DNA of 18,414 bases from NCBI GenBank assembly GCA_025201865.1, contig MU602832.1, positions 8,589 to 27,002 on the forward strand, written 5' to 3'. The position numbers were made by a program, and so were the translations under genes. The DNA comes from Ramicandelaber brevisporus. Its lineage: Eukaryota > Kickxellomycota > Ramicandelaberales > Ramicandelaberaceae. This document shows positions 1 to 6,289 of this stretch, in pieces (position 1 is the first letter of the stretch; each line of letters opens with the position of its first letter). The notes beneath the pieces were generated by a model. The model was not told where the DNA came from, did not search any database, and saw only the letters and a program-made list of their open reading frames with translations.

Positions 1-2
1 CA

Positions 3-191
3 TATTCTATTTTACATGGATATTTCCTCGTTTTAGCAACACTTGGAGCGACAATTGCAATAACTGCCAAAAGTATGGAGAGGAAGCGTGAACTTAGAAG
101 TGTCGATGTTGAGAGAAAGATAGAGAGGAGAAGTGTGTGTGTGTGCAACTGCTATCCTCTACATTCATCTATTTCGTTTTGCTCTCTTTGA
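3..191 (+). CDS. possible 3' end of a gene entering from the left (very uncertain)
   Basis: One frame is open from the window edge to a TGA at 189-191, giving 62 codons. The first part would be a hydrophobic stretch (FLVLATLGATIAITA) followed directly by a charged, basic segment (KSMERKRELRSVDVERKIERR). This is the arrangement of a C-terminal membrane anchor with a polar tail. After that the frame runs through the GT microsatellite and turns into Cys/Ser-rich sequence without character. I recognise no family. The frame may be open by chance, or the real coding part may end or be spliced earlier. Reading the sequence to the left would settle it. Confidence 0.15.
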   Translation, partial: YSILHGYFLVLATLGATIAITAKSMERKRELRSVDVERKIERRSVCVCNCYPLHSSISFCSL

Positions 192-619
192 GCAATACAT
201 CGGTCACTCTCATTCAACACCTCGACACCTTATCACTAGTCAGTGTATGATAGGAGACTGGAAAATGCGGTGCCATCACAATTGACCCACAACAGATCGG
301 CAAGTATATTTCATTTAAACATGAGTTGAATGACTCAGTTTCCATTTTGAATGAGGCGGTATGTGATAAAGCAGATAACAGCAGAAGTGATTGACAGTAC
401 ACGCTTCAGTAGAACTTGGCAAGAATGGAGAGTCGAGTGCAGCCACCACCTCTTCAAAAGAGAGAGGAGAAGACTGAGAGAAGCATTGTGCTGATATATG
501 CATACAAAGCACCGCTGGTCATCGCATTGACTGTCGGCTTAAAAATATCCCCCAAAGTGACATGCATTGTTATCGAACAGTGTACGTGTGTGCAGCCGTC
601 ATATGGCAGCTTTACTGGA

Positions 620-680
620 GTTATCAATACCTTCGGTTGCTGCCGCTGTTGTTACCGATATCTCAAACATTATTGATAAC
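620..680. repeat. perfect 10-bp inverted repeat with 41-bp spacer
   Basis: GTTATCAATA at 620-629 is the exact reverse complement of TATTGATAAC at 671-680. Each arm contains a GATAA core, in opposite orientations. The pair could be a symmetrical binding site or an RNA hairpin, but neither can be shown from sequence. It lies about 270 bases upstream of the small secreted peptide gene. Confidence 0.5.
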
Positions 681-953
681 ATTGTTCACGTCAGCGTGGG
701 CCGGTGTCACTTTTACCAGAGCACCTCTCTTTCAGTCGAGTTCATTTTGAGTGGGAGAAGAGAGGAGAACAGATGTGCATCCCGAGCAAAAAGTTCAATA
801 TACTTCACTCGGCTCTCAACTCTCAACTTTCCACAACAGTAACACCCAAGAACGGTCACTTCAACAGAACTGACTGACCTCATTCACTTGCCTATCTGCG
901 CACCCACCAAATCTCTCAGTTGTTTTTTTACACTCTAATTTTCTGCTTCTCAT

Positions 954-1121
954 ATGAAAGCTGCTATTGTGTCGCTCGTTTTGGCTGCTCTGGCCGTAAC
1001 CTCTTCCCCTATTCCCGAGCCCGCTCCTGTGCCTCTTCCCCTCCTTGATGGTCTTCTCAATGGTCTTCTCGGTGGTCTTCTCGGTGGTGGTGGTAGTGGT
1101 GATGGTGGTGGCGGTCACTAA
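954..1121 (+). CDS. small secreted Gly/Leu-rich peptide (55 aa)
   Basis: The frame starts at ATG 954 and ends at TAA 1119-1121. Residues 1-17 form a classic signal peptide: a Lys after Met, a hydrophobic core (AAIVSLVLAALAV), then small polar residues suited to cleavage near Thr16-Ser18. A short Pro-rich segment follows (PIPEPAPVPLPL, 19-30). Residues 31-43 are three repeats of the type xGLL (DGLL, NGLL, GGLL), and the rest is a Gly-rich tail ending GGGGH. The mature product would be under 40 residues and has no Cys. It resembles the many lineage-specific small secreted proteins of fungi. A membrane-active or cell-wall role is conceivable, but I see no family match. The leader is pyrimidine-rich, and the convergent neighbour VPS54 ends 190 bases downstream. 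Supporting the call are the ordered signal-peptide architecture and a repeat that stays in frame. Against it is the short length. Confidence 0.62.
   Translation: MKAAIVSLVLAALAVTSSPIPEPAPVPLPLLDGLLNGLLGGLLGGGGSGDGGGGH
1047..1082 (+). repeat. 12-bp tandem repeat, three copies, inside the secreted peptide gene
   Basis: Three consecutive 12-mers, GATGGTCTTCTC, AATGGTCTTCTC and GGTGGTCTTCTC, differ only in their first two bases. Each encodes one xGLL unit of the peptide. A GGT-rich run (1083-1115) follows and encodes the glycine tail. The unit is a multiple of three, so copy-number changes would keep the frame. Confidence 0.85.
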
Positions 1122-1188
1122 CTTCCTACCGTTGCCCTTCTTCTCGCTAGAATGCGATGTACGAGTCATATGTAGCACCAAAAAAAAC

Positions 1189-1194
1189 TTTATT
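1189..1194 (-). promoter_or_regulatory. AATAAA polyadenylation signal for VPS54
   Basis: TTTATT on the + strand reads AATAAA on the strand of VPS54, 118 bases beyond its stop codon. It sits in the gap shared with the convergent secreted peptide gene. The hexamer is canonical; its use is inferred. Confidence 0.4.
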
Positions 1195-1311
1195 TGACAT
1201 TCGCAGTTACACGAGCGTGCCTGTTTTTGTTTTGCTTCGCAGCATCAATCTCTTTCAAAGCTATTTTACACAAACTAAAAGATGTAGCTCATCAAATGAT
1301 TATTAAAAGTA

Positions 1312-4300
1312 TTACTTAAAGGACGGCTTGGGCGATGAATTTGACGACAATGTTGCTCGGGATGATTTTATACTTGCACCAGTTCCGGCGGGAGATGAAG
1401 TGGCATTCGCTGATGAGATGGAGCGAGTTTTTGGACCAAGGACGACATTATTCACAGCAACTTCCAATTTGGTTCCCAGTGAGCTTGTCGATGTACCACT
1501 GCTATTGTCAAGGGAGGCTAGTTTTCTGGATAGATGCTGCATGTTGGCGAGTAAGATGCGCTTTCCCGCTGCTGTTGATATTTCAATCTGACGGAATGCA
1601 GACTCCAATCGCTGGCAGTAAAGATTCAATATCTCTGTAATAATCGAATGACGAACCTCAACAGTGGAATACTTTGATAAAATGCGTGAGATCAGTCTCG
1701 CCTCCTTAACCATCTTTTCAACAAATGGCTGGATGCTATCATCAGACAGAGTTACTAACGGCGAATCACTGTTTTCAGTATTACGACCATTATTACTCGA
1801 AGACTGTGGCAGGCTTGAGGTAGCAACGTTATCCCAATCAGTAGTTAGTACAGACATACAGTGAACACCAGTGTACTCAGCCACAATGGAAACTAACTTG
1901 GCATGCAAATCAGATTGATGCTTGTTAAAGTCAGATTCCAGTCTATCAAACTCGCTCAGTAGGACAGCTTGCTTGGGCTGAACCAATGCCTGCTTCATAG
2001 TCTGCCGAATATATGGCAGCAGAGCCACTACAACATCCAATGAGCGGGATGCAAGAATAATGTGCTTGGCGTTAATGCCTTGCAAACCAGCAGATCGCCT
2101 GGCTCCAGCGGCCAATATAGCATGACATACCTTGTCATTATACAGTTTGATAATCTCAACTAGGCGATGCAAGATATCGCTGGCCAGCAATGGAATGTTA
2201 ACTGCAACCTGCAAGTACTCAACGATAGTGGTGATAAACATTAAGCAGCTTCGCACCATTGGGTATCTTTGATTGTTAATCTCCAGTGTATCATTGCTGT
2301 CATTATTAACACTACTATTATCAGATATAGAAACTACATCATCACTGTTGCTGTTGTTGTTGTTAATATTAGTATTACTGTTGGTAGTGGCAGCGGTATT
2401 GCTCTGAATATTAAATAAAGAGATGCCAGCAGCCTGCACAATTTTATCGACACTCTTCTGAAACTCACTTGGAACAGTAGTTTGACTCCAATCATCCATC
2501 TCAACAATGCCAACTAGTTTATTTAATCTAATTGTATGAAAGTTGCCCAAGAATGCACGTGATTGGACAGTTATAGTTCCACGTAAACTATAGCATGTTC
2601 GGCCTCCATTCAAATGCTCCGCATTAGTGACGAATGCCCAAGACAATGCAAATAGTTTGTAAAATTCAGACAGGGAAAGCTTTGAATTCTGATCGCTTCG
2701 ATGCTGAAGCAGTTTCGATGCTCTCATGCATGAATTCTCATTAATGTAATCCAGCGTGTCAGATAACTCATTTACACAGTTGACATATTCCACTGGATAG
2801 TTTAGTTTATATTGATGCTGAGTGGAGAATTCAGCACCTGGATCTTCAGGTGGAGGGAACGGTGTCTGCAATGTACGGTGCTTACTATTTGCATTTGAAT
2901 GAGTGCCCATCTGCTGCTGGTGCTTTGATTGATCTCCTCTTAATGAATCCTGCCACATTGCTCCAGCCTGGTTTGCTGTCGGCTTTGTGGTATTGCTTGA
3001 AAATTGAGATGCCATTGTATTTGTTTTGATTATAGCCACATTTTCAATCAAGGCATCCCTATTGGTTGATGAACCTTGTTGCTGATCGTTGCTTATAGAC
3101 GATAAAATTCTAGCAATTAACCACTGAGTGGCTGCAGTATGGCCCATAATTAGTAGTGCATTGGAGTAAGTTAATGTCAATAAATCCATAAACTGATTCA
3201 AAGAGAGCGCGCGAATTGAACTGCCCAAGTGACTCTGATATAATGCATCTGTAAAACTAGGATACGGCTTATTCAGTCTCGGAAACGATGGCAAATAAAT
3301 AGATTCAAATATGTCATCAATTCGGCCAGTATTTCCCTCCCTGTAGATCTGCAGCGATGATTTTAATTTATCGACGCTAACTAAACTGCGAATCAAAGGT
3401 GTAATTCTAATTTGCAGTGCAGCTATGTGTGACTTGATCAGTTCAAAGCTAACGGGATTAATACTAGGAAGTTGGCCTGAATTGATTTGGATATTGCTGG
3501 TAAAATTGTTCCAATTGATGGATCTATTCAACACATCACAGTCAGATATCATCAAAGAAGCCAGTTCAGATTCAGCTCTGGCCACAGTTGCATTCATCAT
3601 TTGTCTGATATCACTGTCTAACTGTTGGAACACTACAGTCTGTCTTAATTCATCATTACCATTACCATTGCCATTACCACTACCATTGCTAGCGTTACCA
3701 TCCAAATTTGAACCATGTCTTTCGAGTATAAATATAGCATCTCTCGCAATATCAATAGTTAGCACCAAATCATTACTTGAAACCAACTCTGCAATTGCAG
3801 GCTGAACCGAATTGATCTCTGCAATAACTTCCACCAGTTGAATCAATCTATCAATGTTATACTTTCTACCGCGCAATTTAGCCACATTCAATCCATGCGA
3901 TATATAGGAAGATTGTGCTGCTTTGATGTTATCCCGTAGCAATTTGACTTGCTCAATGCACTCTGAAGTTTGATTATACAAATCTTGAAGAGACGATAGC
4001 GCCTTAAAGAATGAAGTTGATCTGCGTGTAATTTCCTGGGTAAGTCTAGACTCCACTATATCCAAATATCCAGAGAGTGAGTCGGGTGTCAATTTGCTAT
4101 CTAAGAGAAGAAGCGGCTGGTCCGCAGTGCTATCTTTCGGCCGTAGTAAATCAAGAACAGTCTCAAATGTAGATGGATCTGACAGCTGAAACTTGTCATT
4201 AAAGAATATTGATGGAACTGATTCGAGTAATTTGGAGTTGGCATCACTCACATTTTGATTAGTTGAACTTATTTGAGCAGCCTCATGAGTATGATTAGAC

Positions 4301-4920
4301 AATGATGATGACGATGGCGATGAGTCAAGAATGCCAGATAGAGTTGAACCAGACATTCCATTATCTACTGAACTTCGGCCATTGTTGTGCTCTTGCTGCT
4401 GTTGTTTTATTTTATCACTCGCATTATCACCATCTCCATCTCCATCTCCATTATCGCCACCATTATCACCATCAATTTTAAAAGACGCGTTGCTAAATAG
4501 GGGAGTAACCATAGCCAAATAGTCATTGAAGTCTGATCCACTAACTACAGGAAACTGAGTCTCATTGGTAGATATTAATCTATCATCAATTAACACATTA
4601 TACTGTCTGTCTTTGGTCATGGGATTAATCGCCACACTAGATATAGCATTCACTCCAATATCACGCGTCATCCACGTCTGCTGATGCGTAGATTCAATAC
4701 ATGTCATGGCTGCACTCGATATCATCGTGCCAGATGTGGTGTTGGACGGTGCACTTCGCAGTCTCATTGACGGAGCTGCTGTAGTACTCACTGTCGAGAG
4801 TATAGATGGTGCTCGATGGTGCTGTCGACCAACTGTGCCTCCAGCAGTTTGTAGATGCTGGGTACTGGACGACGCTTCAGCTGCTCCAGGCAGCAAAGAC
4901 CAGCGCTTCCGTGTTGTCAT
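1312..4920 (-). CDS. VPS54: Vps54, GARP tethering complex subunit
   Basis: This 1202-residue protein is the Vps54 subunit of the GARP complex, which tethers endosome-derived vesicles at the trans-Golgi network together with Vps51, Vps52 and Vps53. The N-terminal family region lies at about 236-400: the FQLSDPSTFETVL segment, the YLDIVESRLTQEITRRSTSFFKALSSLQDL helix region (matching human ISLRSEAFFHAM) and a VQPAIAEL motif. The C-terminal Vps54-like domain is at about 795-1020: the WSQTTVPSEFQ element, then MVRSCLMFITTIVEYLQ with NIPLLASDILHRL, GLQGINAKHIILASRSL and FDRLESDF. Both match animal Vps54. It is longer than human VPS54 (about 977) because of a disordered N-terminus, an Asp/Gly repeat (150-167), a Gly/Asn repeat (412-422), a Gln/Asn-rich stretch (610-690) and a Ser-rich tail. 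The start is the first ATG, with A at -3. There is no intron. It diverges from the uL22m gene. Confidence 0.95.
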   Translation of the reverse strand: MTTRKRWSLLPGAAEASSSTQHLQTAGGTVGRQHHRAPSILSTVSTTAAPSMRLRSAPSNTTSGTMISSAAMTCIESTHQQTWMTRDIGVNAISSVAINPMTKDRQYNVLIDDRLISTNETQFPVVSGSDFNDYLAMVTPLFSNASFKIDGDNGGDNGDGDGDGDNASDKIKQQQQEHNNGRSSVDNGMSGSTLSGILDSSPSSSSLSNHTHEAAQISSTNQNVSDANSKLLESVPSIFFNDKFQLSDPSTFETVLDLLRPKDSTADQPLLLLDSKLTPDSLSGYLDIVESRLTQEITRRSTSFFKALSSLQDLYNQTSECIEQVKLLRDNIKAAQSSYISHGLNVAKLRGRKYNIDRLIQLVEVIAEINSVQPAIAELVSSNDLVLTIDIARDAIFILERHGSNLDGNASNGSGNGNGNGNDELRQTVVFQQLDSDIRQMMNATVARAESELASLMISDCDVLNRSINWNNFTSNIQINSGQLPSINPVSFELIKSHIAALQIRITPLIRSLVSVDKLKSSLQIYREGNTGRIDDIFESIYLPSFPRLNKPYPSFTDALYQSHLGSSIRALSLNQFMDLLTLTYSNALLIMGHTAATQWLIARILSSISNDQQQGSSTNRDALIENVAIIKTNTMASQFSSNTTKPTANQAGAMWQDSLRGDQSKHQQQMGTHSNANSKHRTLQTPFPPPEDPGAEFSTQHQYKLNYPVEYVNCVNELSDTLDYINENSCMRASKLLQHRSDQNSKLSLSEFYKLFALSWAFVTNAEHLNGGRTCYSLRGTITVQSRAFLGNFHTIRLNKLVGIVEMDDWSQTTVPSEFQKSVDKIVQAAGISLFNIQSNTAATTNSNTNINNNNSNSDDVVSISDNSSVNNDSNDTLEINNQRYPMVRSCLMFITTIVEYLQVAVNIPLLASDILHRLVEIIKLYNDKVCHAILAAGARRSAGLQGINAKHIILASRSLDVVVALLPYIRQTMKQALVQPKQAVLLSEFDRLESDFNKHQSDLHAKLVSIVAEYTGVHCMSVLTTDWDNVATSSLPQSSSNNGRNTENSDSPLVTLSDDSIQPFVEKMVKEARLISRILSKYSTVEVRHSIITEILNLYCQRLESAFRQIEISTAAGKRILLANMQHLSRKLASLDNSSGTSTSSLGTKLEVAVNNVVLGPKTRSISSANATSSPAGTGASIKSSRATLSSNSSPKPSFK
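3655..3692 (-). repeat. hexanucleotide repeat encoding (Gly-Asn)n in VPS54
   Basis: Alternating ATTACC/ATTGCC-type units on the + strand encode the run GNGNGNGN at about residues 412-422 of Vps54. It lies between the conserved N-terminal region and the middle helices, a place where a flexible insert can be tolerated. Confidence 0.7.
4420..4473 (-). repeat. CATCTC-type hexanucleotide repeat encoding Asp/Gly run in VPS54
   Basis: Units such as CATCTC and CATTATCAC on the + strand encode an acidic DG-rich run (residues about 150-167) in the disordered N-terminal part of Vps54. The run is low complexity and is not an EF-hand: it lacks the flanking helices and the 12-residue spacing. Confidence 0.7.
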
Positions 4921-5382
4921 CGTGGCAATCTCTCAGTCAGCTCGCAGCTTGAGATGTGTACTAACTTCGACGCACGCTTGATGTAATCAGCAAACAGTGG
5001 TATTGAAAAGTAAAGGTAGATGGAGGGATAGAGGAAGAGGAAGAGAGAGGGAGAGAGAGAACTAACTGACCACGTCAAACCGAGAAGTAATTCCACGGGC
5101 ACTCTCAGCTCGCCTACAACAATTCGCATCACACAGCCGATTCATACTGTCCCTTGGTAACGCTTCTACAGCCTCTCCATGCTAGATACGCAGTTGGATT
5201 ACACACTCTATCCAGTAGGCCATTCCTACTTTCTGCTGTTGCTACTGTTGGTTGCTGTTTGTTTGACCGAGACATCATCCACAACAAATCCTGGATGTGC
5301 GCTTTGGAATTGACATCAAAAAAATTCCTTCATAAAAAAAATAATATACATCAACAGAAGACGACGATAGATCGACTAATTG
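4921..5382. promoter_or_regulatory. divergent promoter region between VPS54 and uL22m genes
   Basis: This 462-base gap separates two divergent start codons and must hold both promoters. Bases about 5014-5064 are strongly purine-rich on the + strand (GGAAGAGGAAGAGAGAGGG and following). They therefore read as a CT-rich tract in the VPS54 leader, a common form in fungal promoters. Close to the uL22m start there is an A-rich stretch (5319-5346). I see no convincing TATA box or known factor site. Confidence 0.5.
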
Positions 5383-6195
5383 ATGGCATTGCGAACGAAG
5401 ATCACGCAGGCTCTGACACCTCGGCTGTTTGCTGGTATCCGGCCGAGTCTGCAGAGCTACAGATGGCCAGTTGCGTGCTCCATCCCCAGCACGATGAGCT
5501 TCCACGCCTCGCGAAGTCTCCGTGATGATAAAGCGAGCAAGGGCGAGAGCCAAGGTGCAATCAAGGGTGATCAGGCCGCCTCACCGCTGTTTACGGATGT
5601 AACAAAGGAGCTCATTGAGAAGATTACATCGGACGAGTCTAAAGTGACGACGAAGGCACCGGTGTCAGATGCCGAGGCGGCTGCTCTGCGCGGTGCACTG
5701 GGCGAACTGGAGTACAGCTACAGCACGACCAACTTCAAATACAGTCCGCGTAAGCTTAGATTCCTGTCCAACCAGATTTCAGGATTGGACATTGACGAGG
5801 CCATCAAGCAGATGAGATTCTCGGCAAAGAAGCCAGCCAAGAAGATCATGCACTCGCTCATTTCAGCACGCCACAACGCCATCCTGCAGAAGCACATGAA
5901 TGGTGCAAAGCTGTATGTCGCCCAAGCTTGGGTTGGAAAAGGCCAGTACTTGAAGCGGTACAACTTCCATGGACGCGGCCGAACTGGTATCATGCATCAT
6001 CCAAAGTCCCACATGAAGTATGTCCTTCGCGAACGCCAGCCACCAAAGCATCCAGGCGCAAAGATTGGTCTTGAGGACATCTACCTGTCTCCAGAGCGTA
6101 AAATGGCCAAGGGCTTCAAGCTGCAGAAGAGAGTGTTCGTTCCCATGGTGGAAAACCAGCCAATTCGCAACCCATCAAAGTACTATAACTGGTAA
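5383..6195 (+). CDS. MRPL22: mitochondrial large-subunit ribosomal protein uL22m
   Basis: The 270-residue product is the mitochondrial L22 protein of the large ribosomal subunit, which lines the peptide exit tunnel by analogy with bacterial uL22. The uL22 core is at about 115-216. It starts YSPRKLRFLSNQISGLDIDEA, followed by the helix KKPAKKIMHSLISARHNA. The beta-hairpin region YVAQAWVGKGQYLKRYNFHGRGRTGIM carries the family's typical basic GRGR turn before the strand ending MKYVLRER. Residues 1-48 are Arg/Ser/Ala-rich with almost no acidic residues (MALRTKITQALTPRLF), as expected of a mitochondrial presequence. A polar linker follows (49-110). The start is the first ATG in frame. The C-terminal 50 residues after the core are typical of fungal mitochondrial forms. 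It converges with the Syp1/FCHo gene only 94 bases downstream. Confidence 0.93.
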   Translation: MALRTKITQALTPRLFAGIRPSLQSYRWPVACSIPSTMSFHASRSLRDDKASKGESQGAIKGDQAASPLFTDVTKELIEKITSDESKVTTKAPVSDAEAAALRGALGELEYSYSTTNFKYSPRKLRFLSNQISGLDIDEAIKQMRFSAKKPAKKIMHSLISARHNAILQKHMNGAKLYVAQAWVGKGQYLKRYNFHGRGRTGIMHHPKSHMKYVLRERQPPKHPGAKIGLEDIYLSPERKMAKGFKLQKRVFVPMVENQPIRNPSKYYNW

Positions 6196-6211
6196 AATTA
6201 TTAAAATTATC

Positions 6212-6250
6212 AAAAGTTAGAAAGTTAGGGAAAGTTAGGGAGAGTTAGAA
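6212..6250 (+). repeat. 10-bp tandem repeat AAAGTTAGGG in the uL22m 3' region
   Basis: Two perfect copies of AAAGTTAGGG (6221-6240) are flanked by degenerate copies, AAAAGTTAG to the left and AGAGTTAGAA to the right. The array begins 17 bases after the uL22m stop and lies in the short gap shared with the convergent gene. The TTAGGG inside each unit matches the telomere repeat by sequence only. Confidence 0.8.
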
Positions 6251-6266
6251 AGGTAAAAGAAAAGTT

Positions 6267-6272
6267 AATAAA
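6267..6272 (+). promoter_or_regulatory. AATAAA polyadenylation signal for uL22m
   Basis: A canonical AATAAA lies 72 bases after the uL22m stop codon and 18 bases before the stop of the convergent Syp1/FCHo gene. If it is used, the uL22m transcript would end inside or across the 3' end of its neighbour. Confidence 0.55.
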
Positions 6273-6289
6273 AAAAAGAAATCATTAAA

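Larger units (their letters stand above)
1..953. other. gene-poor left flank upstream of the small secreted peptide gene
   Basis: I see no gene I can support in this stretch apart from a weak possible protein tail at 3-191. It contains a short GT microsatellite (133-145), purine-rich patches (about 452-483 and 750-770) and a perfect 10-bp inverted repeat (620-629 with 671-680). The last 150 bases become pyrimidine-rich, with a duplicated CTCTCAA around 813-826 and a T run near 921-928. That fits the promoter and leader of the gene starting at 954. An AT-rich AATATAC at about 797-803 could serve as a core promoter element, but this is only a guess. The open frames here are short and overlapping, and none resembles a known family. 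Confidence 0.5.

Noticed and set aside
603-842. Open frame of 79 codons with a somewhat protein-like start (MAALLELSIPSVAAAVV)
   Set aside because: The second half is Arg/Ser-rich without character, the start lacks a proper signal-peptide pattern, and other frames overlap it. Too weak to list as a gene.
4420-4473. Calcium-binding Asp/Gly repeat in Vps54
   Set aside because: It is a simple hexanucleotide repeat without EF-hand or RTX spacing, in a disordered region.
6221-6240. Interstitial telomere sequence (TTAGGG)
   Set aside because: There are only two TTAGGG cores, spaced 10 bases apart within a different repeat unit, so there is no true TTAGGG array.
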